Of a stretch of 46,544 bases of DNA, positions 15,899-24,448 are shown piece by piece. The notes beneath the pieces were generated by a model. The model saw only the letters and a list, made by a program, of their open reading frames with translations, had not been told where the DNA came from and searched no databases. The stretch is from Acetobacteraceae bacterium. GTDB lineage: Bacteria > Pseudomonadota > Alphaproteobacteria > Acetobacterales > Acetobacteraceae. Both the position numbers and the translations under genes were made by a program. Within the stretch, counting starts at the first letter, position 1; each line of letters starts with the position of its first letter. The DNA is taken from assembly GCA_027326105.1 (NCBI GenBank), contig DAHWFB010000014.1, positions 1 to 46,544 of the forward strand, read 5' to 3'.

Positions 15899-17302
15899 CT
15901 ACCCCGGGCTCGCGAGAGTGAGCGAGAGCACGAAGCGGGCCCCGCCGCCGGGCCGGTCCTCGACATGGACCGAGCCGTCGTGCAACTGCGCGATGCGGCG
16001 CACCAGGCCGAGCCCGACGCCGCTGCCGCCGGCGCGCGAGGGTTCGGCGCGCCAGAAGCGGTCGAAGACCCGCTCCTTCTGGGCCGAGGGCACGCCGGGG
16101 CCGCGGTCCTCCACCACCACCGATCCTGCGGGCTCGACATGCAGCGAGACCGCGGTCTCCGGGGGGGTGAACTTGCGCGCGTTCTCGATCAGGTTGCGGA
16201 TGGCGAGCGCGATCAACGTCGCGCTGCCGTCCACCATCACCGGCCGCTCCGGGCTGTCGAACTCGATCAGCTTGCGCTCGCGCAGCGCCACCGGGGCAAG
16301 CTCGCTGCAGACCGCGCGGGCGGTGGCCACGAGATCGACCGGCCGGCGGTTCGCCGCCAGCGCCTCCTCGGCTTCGGCGAAGCGCAGCAGTTCGTTGACC
16401 AGTGTGCCGAGGGCGGAGAGATCGGCGAGGATCTGGTCCTTCTGGGCCCCTGGCGGCAGATCCGCCACTTCGAGCAGCAGCACCGCGAGCGGCGTGCGCA
16501 CCTCGTGGGCGACGTCGGAGGTGAAATGCTTCTGCAGCAGCCGCGAACGTTCGAGCTTGGCCAGGGTCGCGTTGATGGCGGCGACGACGGCGGCGAACTC
16601 CTGCGGCAAGCCGTCTTCGGGCAAGGGGGTCAGCGGGCGGCCGGTGGTGACGGCGGCGGCGAGCGATTCCGCCTCGCGCGCGATCCGCCCGAGCGGGCGC
16701 AGCGAGGCGCGGGTGGCGAGGAACATCGCCAACGTCAGCGCTGGAACAATGACCAGGAAGGGGATACCGACGTGATCGACCATTTCGTTGGCGATGACCG
16801 CCCGCCAACGCCCCGCGGGATCGCCGATCATCACCGCCTGGATCCAATAATGGACTTTGCCGAGATGCTCGCGCTTGGTCATCATCCAGGCGTCCGAGGC
16901 TCCGCCGCCGGGAATCGGCAGCGGCCCGAAGCTTTCGGCCAGATGCAGCGGCCGCTCGCGATGGGTGGCCTCGTTCAAGGTCTCGAGTGGCGGCAGCAGG
17001 GCGGCGTTTTTCTCGATCACTACCCGGCGCCGCCGCGTGGTGCGGCGGTTGAAGACCCGGAACCCGTAGGCCTGTGGCCAGTTGCGGTAGGGCGCGAGGT
17101 GACGGGGATCGTGGCCGGCGCGCAGCGCGACCGCGATCCGGTCGATGTCGATCTCCAGCGTCCGCTGCCGAAGAAAAGTTACATTGAGCGCATATTCCGA
17201 GAAATATCCGGCGAGCAGCAGTACCGACACGGCGATCGCGACCGCCGTCATGCGCAGGGCGAGGATGACCGAGAGCCGCCTTGGCGCCGGCTCGGCGTTC
17301 AC
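15899..17302 (-). CDS. Sensor histidine kinase
   Basis: A 467-residue membrane kinase. Hydrophobic segments at about residues 13-33 and 178-197 bracket a periplasmic sensor region of about 140 residues with an unusually basic patch (RRTTRRRR). A HAMP-like linker follows (RPLGRIAREAESLAAA). FTSDVAHEVRTPL carries the phosphorylated His266. The catalytic domain shows the N box (NLIENARKF, near 370-378), DRGPGVP and GSGVGLGL. Its start overlaps the response regulator stop (ATGA), so the pair is co-translated. The signal is unknown; the layout fits QseC/TctE-like kinases. Confidence 0.92.
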   Translation of the reverse strand: MNAEPAPRRLSVILALRMTAVAIAVSVLLLAGYFSEYALNVTFLRQRTLEIDIDRIAVALRAGHDPRHLAPYRNWPQAYGFRVFNRRTTRRRRVVIEKNAALLPPLETLNEATHRERPLHLAESFGPLPIPGGGASDAWMMTKREHLGKVHYWIQAVMIGDPAGRWRAVIANEMVDHVGIPFLVIVPALTLAMFLATRASLRPLGRIAREAESLAAAVTTGRPLTPLPEDGLPQEFAAVVAAINATLAKLERSRLLQKHFTSDVAHEVRTPLAVLLLEVADLPPGAQKDQILADLSALGTLVNELLRFAEAEEALAANRRPVDLVATARAVCSELAPVALRERKLIEFDSPERPVMVDGSATLIALAIRNLIENARKFTPPETAVSLHVEPAGSVVVEDRGPGVPSAQKERVFDRFWRAEPSRAGGSGVGLGLVRRIAQLHDGSVHVEDRPGGGARFVLSLTLASPG

Positions 17303-17976
17303 GCCGCCCGCTCCGCCAGGATGTAGCCGAGCCCGCGCATGGCGGTGACGCTGAGGGTGGCCCCTGCCTGCTCGAGCCGGCGGCGCAACCGCGAGATCGC
17401 CGCCTCGATGGCGTTGGGGGTCACCTCGTCGTCAAAGGAATAGACCGCCTGTTCGAGCCGCTCCCGCGACAGCAGCGTGCCGTGGTGGGAAAGCAGCGCC
17501 GCGAGCACGCGCAGCTCCCGCGGCGGCATTTCGCACACCGCGCCATCGATCCGCAGCGTCAGCGTACGGGTGTCGAGCGCCACGTTGCCGGCGCTGAGAA
17601 CCGGCGCGAGCGCCTGCGCCGGGCGGCGCAGCAACGCCCGCACCCGGGCCAGCAACTCTTCGATCGAGAACGGCTTGACGAGATAATCGTCCGCCCCGGA
17701 ATCGAGCAGATCGACCCGCTCGGCGAGCGCCCCGCGGGCGGTGACCACCAGCACCCGCACGCCCTCGCCGGCGGCGCGCAGGCGGCGGAGGATTTCGCGC
17801 CCGTCGCCGTCGGGCAGGCCGAGATCGAGCAGGATCGCGTCATAGGTGGCGACGCCGAGCGCCGCCCGCGCCTCCTCCACGCCGCCCACGGCATCCACCG
17901 CCATGCCGCGCTCGCCGAGCTGGCGCGCCATCAGGCCGGCGAGCTTGGCGTTGTCTTCCACGATCAGCAGCCGCAC
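17299..17976 (-). CDS. OmpR/PhoB-family response regulator
   Basis: A 225-residue regulator. GTG 17976 is chosen because AGGGAGG sits about 6 nt upstream and the protein then begins VRLLIVEDN, as the family does; an ATG at 18018 would add 14 atypical residues. The receiver domain has acidic residues E7/D8, phosphoacceptor D51 (ILLDLGLPDGDG) and K101 (VKPFS). The C-terminal winged helix contains MPPRELRVLAAL and SVTAMRGLGYIL. Phosphorylated by the adjacent kinase, it would bind tandem DNA half-sites. A 6-bp hairpin TGGACC/GGTCCA (17988-18003) abuts the ribosome binding site and might affect translation. Confidence 0.93.
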   Translation of the reverse strand: MRLLIVEDNAKLAGLMARQLGERGMAVDAVGGVEEARAALGVATYDAILLDLGLPDGDGREILRRLRAAGEGVRVLVVTARGALAERVDLLDSGADDYLVKPFSIEELLARVRALLRRPAQALAPVLSAGNVALDTRTLTLRIDGAVCEMPPRELRVLAALLSHHGTLLSRERLEQAVYSFDDEVTPNAIEAAISRLRRRLEQAGATLSVTAMRGLGYILAERAA

Positions 17977-18120
17977 CGGAGCCTCCCTGGACCGCCCGGT
18001 CCATGAACGATGCTTCATAGACCCCCGGCCGGGCGGAGCGCCAGCGCCTCCCGTTCCGGGTACGATGGGAAGGAGATAATCCGTCCAGCAAGAATTTTTA
18101 ATACACTGGGTGGACTGCTC

Positions 18121-18149
18121 TTGACCTCTTGGGTCTTCTGTCTCATAGA
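18121..18149 (+). promoter_or_regulatory. Predicted promoter of the sulfonate operon (iclR first)
   Basis: TTGACC (18121-18126) and CATAGA (18144-18149) are spaced 17 nt apart. The expected start site is about 7 nt downstream, at or next to the ATG at 18156, which has no Shine-Dalgarno sequence. Transcription may therefore produce a leaderless mRNA. The -35 is good; the -10 is weak. Confidence 0.45.
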
Positions 18150-18177
18150 TCGCGTATGAGAGTTCCGGTTTATGAGA
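18141..18177. promoter_or_regulatory. Three TATGAGA half-sites, candidate IclR operator
   Basis: TCTCATA (18141-18147) and TATGAGA (18155-18161) form a perfect 7-bp inverted repeat with a 7-nt centre. A third copy in direct orientation lies at 18171-18177, 16 bp further on. The site overlaps the predicted -10 box and the iclR start codon, the expected place for autorepression. Confidence 0.5.
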
Positions 18178-19031
18178 ACGAGGGAAGAGGCGCCGGGGGC
18201 GCGGCCAATCCGCCGGAAACCCCGGCCAGCGACGCTGGCGTGGCCGAAGCCGCCGCCGGGGGCGCGATCGGGGTCTTCCAGCGTTCGTTCGCGGTGCTCG
18301 AATATGTCGTTCGCGCCGGCCGGCCGGTGACGCCCGCGGACATCGCCGCCGCGCTCGAGCTGCCGAAGCCCACCGTCTATCGGATGCTGGAAGGGTTCGC
18401 GGCGCAAGGCCTGCTGCATCGGCCTTTCGCCTCCCGGCGGGTCACCGTCGGGCCGCGGCTCGCCGACTTCGCGTTCGAGATCCTGCGCGCTTCAGTGCAG
18501 TTCGCGCCACGCCGCGCCATTCTCGATGCGCTCGTGCGCGAGGTAGGCGAAACCTGCAACATCGGCACGCTCGATGCCAACGAGATCGTCTACATCGACC
18601 GTGTGGAGGCGACCCACTGGCCGCTGCGGCTGCAGTTCGGCATCGGTTCGCGGGTGCCGCTCCATTGCACCGCGATCGGCAAGCTGTTTCTCGCCCACCT
18701 CCCCGAGCGCGCGTGCGAAGCCCTGCTCGAAGGCCGCGATCTGCGCGGCTTCACCCCCGCCTCGCTGACCGATCGCGCCGCGCTCGCCCGTGAACTCGAC
18801 GCCGTTCGCGCCGCCGGCGTCGCGCTCGATCGGGAGGAATATCTTGCCGGGGGGGTCTGCATGGCGGCGCCGGTATTCGATACGGCGGGCGATATCCGCG
18901 CCGGCATCGCCATCCAGGCGCCGGCGGCGCGGATGCCACCCGAGACCATCGCCCGCGCCCGCGAACCATTGCTGCGCGCGGCCCGCCTTCTCGCCGCCAG
19001 CCTTGCGGCCGCCAGCCTCGCGGGCGACTGA
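18156..19031 (+). CDS. IclR-family transcriptional regulator
   Basis: A 291-residue regulator. The N-terminal winged helix-turn-helix spans about residues 39-100 (FQRSFAVLEYVVRAG through LELPKPTVYRMLEGFAAQGLL). The C-terminal effector domain follows (YIDRVEATHWPLRLQFGIGSRVPLHCTAIGKLFLA), with the family's conserved GKLFLA and GVCMAAPVFD segments. ATG 18156 is chosen; TTG 18129 and GTG 18240 are alternatives, none with a good ribosome binding site. It is the first gene of the plus-strand sulfonate operon, 48 nt before xsc, so it probably senses a pathway intermediate. The effector and whether it represses or activates are unknown. Confidence 0.88.
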   Translation: MRVPVYENEGRGAGGAANPPETPASDAGVAEAAAGGAIGVFQRSFAVLEYVVRAGRPVTPADIAAALELPKPTVYRMLEGFAAQGLLHRPFASRRVTVGPRLADFAFEILRASVQFAPRRAILDALVREVGETCNIGTLDANEIVYIDRVEATHWPLRLQFGIGSRVPLHCTAIGKLFLAHLPERACEALLEGRDLRGFTPASLTDRAALARELDAVRAAGVALDREEYLAGGVCMAAPVFDTAGDIRAGIAIQAPAARMPPETIARAREPLLRAARLLAASLAAASLAGD

Positions 19032-19079
19032 ACCTCCCCCAAACCCCAAGAACACAGCGCCACCCATGGAGATCCGCCG

Positions 19080-20828
19080 ATGACCGAGATGACCCCCAGC
19101 GAAGCCTTCGTCGAAACACTCGTCGCCAATGGCGTGACCGACGTCTTCGGCATCGTCGGCTCCGCCTACATGGACGCGCTCGACATCTTCCCCGCCGCCG
19201 GCATCCGTTTCATCCCCACCGTGCATGAACAGGGCGCGGGCCACATGGCGGACGGCTATGCGCGCGTCAGCGGCCGGCACGGGGTCTGCATCGCGCAGAA
19301 CGGGCCCGGCATCACCAATTTCGTGACCGCGGTCGCCGCCGCCTATTGGGCGCATAGCCCGGTGGTGGTGATCACGCCGGAGACCGGGTCGCTGACCACG
19401 GGATTGGGCGGGTTCCAGGAGACCGACCAGCTTCCCATCTTCGCGCCGATCACGAAATATCAGGGCCATGTCAACAATCCACGGCGCATGGCCGAGATCA
19501 CCGGGCGCTGCTTCGACCGCGCGATGTCCGAAAAGGGCCCGGCCCAGCTCAATATCCCCCGCGACTATTTCTATGGCGCCCACGACTACGAGATTCCCCA
19601 GCCCATCCGTATCGAGCGTGGCCCGGGCGGCGTCGAGAGCCTCGATGCCGCGGCCGAAGCGCTGGCCGGCGCGCGCTTCCCGGTCATCGTCTCGGGTGGT
19701 GGCGTCATCATGTCGCATGGGACCGAGGCGGCGGCGGCACTCGCCGAACTGCTCGGTGCGCCGGTGGTGACCAGCTACCTGCACAACGATTCCTTTCCCG
19801 CCAGCCACCCGCTGTGGTGCGGCCCGCTCGGCTATCAGGGCTCGAAGGCGGGCATGAAGCTCATCGCCCAGGCCGACGTGGTGGTGGCGCTCGGCACCCG
19901 GCTAGGTCCGTTCGGTACGCTGCCCCAGCACGGGCTCGACTATTGGCCCCGCCAGGCGAAGATCATCCAGATCGATGCGGACGCGCGCATGATCGGCCTG
20001 GTCAAGAAGGTCTCGGTCGGCATCTGCGGCGACGCTGCGGCGGCGGCGGCGGCCCTGGTCGAGCGTCTGCGCAACCGCCCGCTCGCCGGCAGCGCCAACC
20101 GCGAACAGCGGCTCGCCATTGTCGCCAGCGAAAAGGCCGCCTGGGAGGCCGAACTCTCCGCCTGGACGCAAGAGACCGACCCCTTCAGCACCGAAGTCTC
20201 GGCAAGCGACGCGCGCATGCACCCCCGCCAGATGCTGCGGGCGATGGAGCGCGCGATGCCCAGGAACGCCATGGTGTCCACCGACATCGGCAACATCTGC
20301 TCGGTCTCCAACTCCTATCTGCGCTTCGAGCAGCCGCGCAGCATGTTCGCCGCCATGAGCTTCGGCAATTGCGGCTATGCCTTCCCGGCCATCATCGGCG
20401 CCAAGGCGGCCGCTCCCGAGCGGCCGGCCGTCGCCTATGTCGGGGATGGCGCCTGGACCATGAGCTTTGGCGAGATCATGACCTGCCTGCGGGAGAATCT
20501 GCCGGTCACCGCCGTCGTCTTCAACAACGGCCAGTGGGGCGCGGAGAAGAAGAACCAGGTCGATTTCTACGCCCGGCGTTTCGTCGGCACCGACCTCAAG
20601 AACCCGAGCTTCGCCGCCATCGCCCGTGCCATGGGCGCCGAGGGACAGGTGGTCTCCACCCTCGCCGACGTCGGCCCCGCGCTGGAGGCCGCGTGCCGGG
20701 CGCAGCGCGAAGGCAAGACCACCATCCTCGAGATGATGGTGAGCCAGGAACTCGGCGATCCCTTCCGTCGCGACGCTCTGGCGATGCCGCGGCGGATGCT
20801 GCCGAAATACGCGGCCTACACCGCATGA
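19080..20828 (+). CDS. xsc: Sulfoacetaldehyde acetyltransferase
   Basis: A 582-residue thiamine-diphosphate enzyme that converts sulfoacetaldehyde and phosphate to acetyl phosphate and sulfite, breaking the C-S bond. PTVHEQGAGHMADGYARV contains the activating Glu of the N-terminal domain. YVGDGAWTMSFGEIM followed by VFNNGQWGAEKKNQ is the GDG...NN Mg-ThDP motif. The central segment and the C-terminal MPRRMLPKY match Xsc rather than acetolactate synthase. Length fits the family (about 580-600). GGAG precedes the ATG. The next genes, pta and an aldehyde dehydrogenase, and tpa/tauABC on the other arm strongly support the assignment. Confidence 0.95.
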   Translation: MTEMTPSEAFVETLVANGVTDVFGIVGSAYMDALDIFPAAGIRFIPTVHEQGAGHMADGYARVSGRHGVCIAQNGPGITNFVTAVAAAYWAHSPVVVITPETGSLTTGLGGFQETDQLPIFAPITKYQGHVNNPRRMAEITGRCFDRAMSEKGPAQLNIPRDYFYGAHDYEIPQPIRIERGPGGVESLDAAAEALAGARFPVIVSGGGVIMSHGTEAAAALAELLGAPVVTSYLHNDSFPASHPLWCGPLGYQGSKAGMKLIAQADVVVALGTRLGPFGTLPQHGLDYWPRQAKIIQIDADARMIGLVKKVSVGICGDAAAAAAALVERLRNRPLAGSANREQRLAIVASEKAAWEAELSAWTQETDPFSTEVSASDARMHPRQMLRAMERAMPRNAMVSTDIGNICSVSNSYLRFEQPRSMFAAMSFGNCGYAFPAIIGAKAAAPERPAVAYVGDGAWTMSFGEIMTCLRENLPVTAVVFNNGQWGAEKKNQVDFYARRFVGTDLKNPSFAAIARAMGAEGQVVSTLADVGPALEAACRAQREGKTTILEMMVSQELGDPFRRDALAMPRRMLPKYAAYTA

Positions 20829-20833
20829 TGTCG

Positions 20834-20871
20834 GCCGGGACGGGGCCGCGTTCGGCCCCGTTCCACCCGGC
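20834..20871 (+). terminator. Intra-operon hairpin between xsc and pta
   Basis: ACGGGGCC 20840-20847 pairs with GGCCCCGT 20854-20861 around a 6-nt loop. An outer stem GCCGGG 20834-20839 / CCCGGC 20866-20871 extends it, with a 4-nt bulge. No T-run follows, so it may be an mRNA-stability or partial-termination element that raises xsc relative to downstream genes. Confidence 0.5.
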
Positions 20872-20900
20872 AGTCGTCGATTGGCGAGGAACCCCTGTCC

Positions 20901-21854
20901 GTGTCTAGCATCGGAGCCGCGCTCACCCCCTCCCGCCTGTGTCCGCCGCGCACGCTGCTCGCCGCCAAGGCGCTCGGCCCGGCGTCCGTGGTCGTCGCCG
21001 CGGCACACTCGGAGACGGCGTTGCAGAGCGTCGTCTGGGGGATCGAGTTCGGGATCGTCACCCCGATTCTGGTTGGTGATCTCGACCGCATCCGCGCGCT
21101 CGCGCAGGCGCATGGGTGGGATCTCTCCGCTGCCCGCCTGATCGCCGCGGCGTCCGACCAGGAGGCGGCGGAACTCGCGGTCGGGCTCGCGCGCGCCGGC
21201 GAGGCGCGGGTGCTCATGAAGGGGCATCTGCACACCGACGTCTTGATGCGCGCCGTGCTCGACCCGGCGCAGGGTCTGCGCCAGGCCCGCCGCCTCACCC
21301 ATGCGTTTCATCTCACCTGGCCGGGGGCGGCGCGCGATCTTCTGATCAGTGATGCCGCGATCAACGTGGCACCCGACCAGGAAACGCGGCGCCATATCGT
21401 CCGCCATGCCGTAGCGCTCGCCCGCGCACTCGGGCCCGACCTGCCGCGCGTGGCGCTGCTATCGGCAACCGAGGAAGTCAACGCTGCGATGCCGTCCTCG
21501 CTCGCCGCCGCCGCGTTTATCGAGGCGTACGGCGCTGAAGCGCGCGGACTGGGCTGCGAAATCGCCGGCCCGCTCGCGCTCGATGTCGCGCTGTCGGAGG
21601 AGGCGGCGCGCATCAAGGGCCTCGTCGACCATCCGGTAGCGGGGCGCGCCAATGTGCTCATCGTGCCCAACATCGAAACCGGCAATGCGCTGTTCAAGGC
21701 GCTCGTTCACCTGCTCCACGCCACCGCCGCCGGCCTCGTGCTCGGCGCCCGCGTCCCCATCGTGCTGACCTCGCGGGCCGATCCGGCCGAGGCACGGTTG
21801 AGTTCGCTCGCGCTTGCCCGCATCCTCGCCGGCGCCCCGCCCGTCGATGGCTGA
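20901..21854 (+). CDS. pta: Phosphate acetyltransferase
   Basis: A 317-residue phosphotransacetylase of the short, single-domain type. GTG 20901 has GAGGAA about 10 nt upstream. CPPRTLLAAKALGPASVVVAAAHSE and MKGHLHTDVLMRAVL match the PTA/PTB family, and NVLIVPNIETGNALFKALVHL is its conserved C-terminal motif. It converts the acetyl phosphate made by Xsc, with CoA, to acetyl-CoA and phosphate, and thus feeds sulfonate carbon into central metabolism. The xsc-pta pair is a well-known sulfonate arrangement, which favours this over phosphate butyryltransferase. Confidence 0.88.
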   Translation: MSSIGAALTPSRLCPPRTLLAAKALGPASVVVAAAHSETALQSVVWGIEFGIVTPILVGDLDRIRALAQAHGWDLSAARLIAAASDQEAAELAVGLARAGEARVLMKGHLHTDVLMRAVLDPAQGLRQARRLTHAFHLTWPGAARDLLISDAAINVAPDQETRRHIVRHAVALARALGPDLPRVALLSATEEVNAAMPSSLAAAAFIEAYGAEARGLGCEIAGPLALDVALSEEAARIKGLVDHPVAGRANVLIVPNIETGNALFKALVHLLHATAAGLVLGARVPIVLTSRADPAEARLSSLALARILAGAPPVDG

Positions 21855-21878
21855 ACATCTTCCGGGAGAATGTCCACC

Positions 21879-23315
21879 ATGAACAAGATGAGCGCGCCGC
21901 CACCAGGAGAGGAGGCCATGCTCGCGGCCGATCTTGTCGCCCGCGGCCGCGCGGCGATGGCAGCGATCGCCGGGTACGACCAGGAGGCGACCGACGATCT
22001 CGTACGCGCGCTCGCCTGGTCCCTCTACCGGCCCGAGCACGCGGCGAGCCTCGCCGCACTCGCGGTATCGGACACCGGGCTCGGCAATGTCGGCGACAAG
22101 ATCCTCAAGAACCAGCGCAAGACGTTCGGCACGCTGCGCGATCTCTGCCGCGCGAAGACCGTCGGCATCATCGAGACCGATGCCGCGCGCGGCCTGGTGA
22201 AATACGCCAAGCCGATCGGGGTGGTGGCCGCGGTCACGCCCTCGACCAACCCGGCGGCGACCCCGGTGAACAAGGCGATGATGGCGGTCAAGGGCCGCAA
22301 CGCCATCATCATCTCCCCCTCTCCGCTGGGCTGGCAGACCACGGCGCGCACGGTCGAATTCATGCGCGCCGAACTCGCGCGCATCGGCGCGCCCGCCGAT
22401 CTGGTCCAGATCCTGCCCGCGCCAGGCTCGAAGGCGCGCACCGAAGCCTTGATGCAGGCGGCCGATCTCGTCGTCGTCACCGGCTCGCAGGACAACGTCC
22501 GCCGCGCCTACCGCTCCGGCACGCCGGCGATCGGGGTGGGCGCGGGCAATGTGCCGGTCATCATCGACGAGACCGCCGATCTCGCGGCGGCGGCAGGCAA
22601 GATCGCGCAATCGAAGTGCTTCGACAACGGCACCTCCTGCTCCTCGGAGAATGCGCTTGTCGTGCTCGACGAGATCTATGCGCCGGCGATCCGGGCGCTC
22701 GAGGCGGTCGGCGGCTATCTTTGCACCGCCGAGGAGGCGGCGCGCATCCAAGCCATCTTGTGGACCGATGGCTCGCTCAACCGTGATCTGATCGCGCGCG
22801 ACGCCGCCCGGCTCGCCGCCGCGTTCGCCCTTCCGGATGCGGCGCGGCAGGCGCGATTCTTCATGGTCGAGGAGACGGGTGTGGGCCGCGCCCATCCCTT
22901 CTCGGGCGAAAAGCTCTCGCTCGTCCTGGCCATCTATCGCGCCGCCGATCTCGACACCGCGATCGGCCGGGTGCGCGACATTCTCGCCTATCAGGGCCGC
23001 GGCCACAGCTGCGGCCTGCACACGCGCGAACCCGATCGCGCCCATCGTCTCGCGCGCGAACTCGACGTGGTACGGGTTCTGGTCAATTTCGCGCACACGT
23101 TCGGCAACGGCGGCGGATTCGACAGCGGCCTAAATTTCACCCTCAGCATGGGCTGCGGGTCGTGGCAGAAGAATTCAATCAGCGAAAATCTCAACTACCG
23201 CCACTTCCTCAACATCACCCATCTCGTCACGCCGATTCCGCCCGATCAGCCGAGCGAGGAGGAATTGTTCGGCCCACTCTGGGAGAAGTTCGGGCGCGGG
23301 GAGCCGCGAGCGTGA
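21879..23315 (+). CDS. sauS: CoA-acylating aldehyde dehydrogenase, sulfoacetaldehyde dehydrogenase (SauS)-like
   Basis: A 478-residue NAD(P)-dependent acylating dehydrogenase. ATG 21879 is preferred to ATG 21870, since GGGAG lies only one base before the latter. VAAVTPSTNPAATPVNKAM and GVGAGNVPVIID match the EutE/AdhE-N/SauS group. FDNGTSCSSENALVV carries the catalytic Cys254. In the known sulfoacetate pathway SauS reduces sulfoacetyl-CoA to sulfoacetaldehyde. Here it sits between xsc-pta and a SucCD-like ligase, overlapping the latter by 4 bp (GTGA), so sulfoacetaldehyde/sulfoacetyl-CoA is the favoured substrate pair. Direction in vivo is unclear, and acetaldehyde dehydrogenase activity is the alternative. 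Confidence 0.8.
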   Translation: MNKMSAPPPGEEAMLAADLVARGRAAMAAIAGYDQEATDDLVRALAWSLYRPEHAASLAALAVSDTGLGNVGDKILKNQRKTFGTLRDLCRAKTVGIIETDAARGLVKYAKPIGVVAAVTPSTNPAATPVNKAMMAVKGRNAIIISPSPLGWQTTARTVEFMRAELARIGAPADLVQILPAPGSKARTEALMQAADLVVVTGSQDNVRRAYRSGTPAIGVGAGNVPVIIDETADLAAAAGKIAQSKCFDNGTSCSSENALVVLDEIYAPAIRALEAVGGYLCTAEEAARIQAILWTDGSLNRDLIARDAARLAAAFALPDAARQARFFMVEETGVGRAHPFSGEKLSLVLAIYRAADLDTAIGRVRDILAYQGRGHSCGLHTREPDRAHRLARELDVVRVLVNFAHTFGNGGGFDSGLNFTLSMGCGSWQKNSISENLNYRHFLNITHLVTPIPPDQPSEEELFGPLWEKFGRGEPRA

Positions 23316-24448
23316 ACCTCGCGGAGCATCCCGCCAAGACGCTGGTCCTCCGCCCGGCCGGCATCGCGGTCCCCGAAGGCGAGATCTGCACGACCCCCGA
23401 GGCTGCCGCCGGCGCGGCCGGCCGTCTCGGCACGGTGATGGTGAAGGCGCAGATCCCCGCCGGCAAGCGCGGCAAGGGGGGCGGCATCCGCCTGGCCGCG
23501 AATCCGGGCGAAGCCGCCCGGGCCGCGCGTGCCATCCTCGGCTCGGAGGTTTCGGGGCATCGGGTGAGCGCCGTGCTGGTCGAGCAGGCGGCAGCGATCG
23601 CCGCCGAATACTACGCCGCAGTACTCCACGATGCCGCGAGCGCCACCTCTCTCGTTCTCTTCAGCGGCGAAGGCGGCATGGAGATCGAGGAGATCGCCGC
23701 CACCCGCCCGGCGGCGCTGAGCCGCCACCATGTCGCGGGCGGCGAGGAGTTCACCCGCGAGGAGGCCCGCGCCATGCTCGCCGATCAGAACCTCGGCGCC
23801 GAGCGCGAGGAGGTCGCGGCCCTGCTCGTCTCGCTCTTCCGCCGCTATCGCGAGACCGACGCCGAACTGATCGAGATCAACCCGCTCGCCAGGCTGGCCG
23901 ACGGTTCGCTGCTGGCGCTCGACTGCAAGTTCATCCTCGACGACGCGGCCGCCTATCGCCAGCCCGAGCTCTCCGCCCGCGCCGCTCCCGAGCCGCGCAC
24001 GGCGCTAGAGGCGCGCGGCGCCGCGGCAGGGCTGAAATACATCGAGCTTCCTGGCGACGTCGCCATTCTCGCCAACGGCGCCGGCCTCACCATGACCACC
24101 ATGGACGCGGTCCATCACTTCGGCGGATCGGCGGCCAATTTCCTCGAAATCGGCGGCGAGGCCTACACCAAGTCCGAGGCCGCGCTCGCGCTCGTGCTCG
24201 CCAACCCCAACGCCCGCAGCGTCGTCGTCAATTTCTGTGGCGCCTTCGCCCGCACCGACGTGATGGCCGAGGGAGTCGTCCGCGCCTGGCAGAGCCTGAA
24301 TCCCGATCTGCCGGTGTTCTTCTCGGTCCATGGCACCGGCGAGGCGGAAGCGGTGGCGCTGATCGAGCGCGAACTCGGCCTCACCCCGTTCGATTTCATG
24401 GAAGACGCGGTCAAGGCCGCCATCGCCGCCGCCGGGGCACACCGGTGA
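23312..24448 (+). CDS. ADP-forming acyl-CoA ligase beta subunit (SucC-like), probably sulfoacetate-CoA ligase
   Basis: A 378-residue ATP-grasp subunit starting at a GTG that overlaps the sauS stop. LAEHPAKTLVLRPAG matches the SucC N-terminus, MVKAQIPAGKRGKGGGI is the ATP-binding loop, and IEINPLARLADGS and ILANGAGLTMTTMD are conserved. It is slightly shorter than SucC (388 in E. coli). SucCD-type enzymes join a carboxylate to CoA with ATP and can run backwards to make ATP. True succinyl-CoA synthetase normally sits with TCA genes, while this pair lies after an acylating sulfoacetaldehyde dehydrogenase. Sulfoacetate is therefore the likely carboxylate, with malate or succinate as alternatives. 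Confidence 0.75.
   Translation: MNLAEHPAKTLVLRPAGIAVPEGEICTTPEAAAGAAGRLGTVMVKAQIPAGKRGKGGGIRLAANPGEAARAARAILGSEVSGHRVSAVLVEQAAAIAAEYYAAVLHDAASATSLVLFSGEGGMEIEEIAATRPAALSRHHVAGGEEFTREEARAMLADQNLGAEREEVAALLVSLFRRYRETDAELIEINPLARLADGSLLALDCKFILDDAAAYRQPELSARAAPEPRTALEARGAAAGLKYIELPGDVAILANGAGLTMTTMDAVHHFGGSAANFLEIGGEAYTKSEAALALVLANPNARSVVVNFCGAFARTDVMAEGVVRAWQSLNPDLPVFFSVHGTGEAEAVALIERELGLTPFDFMEDAVKAAIAAAGAHR

Noticed and set aside
18003-18018. ATGAA/TTCAT inverted repeat upstream of the response regulator as an operator
   Set aside because: Only 5-bp arms, no repeat of the motif elsewhere and no link to the 11-bp repeat.
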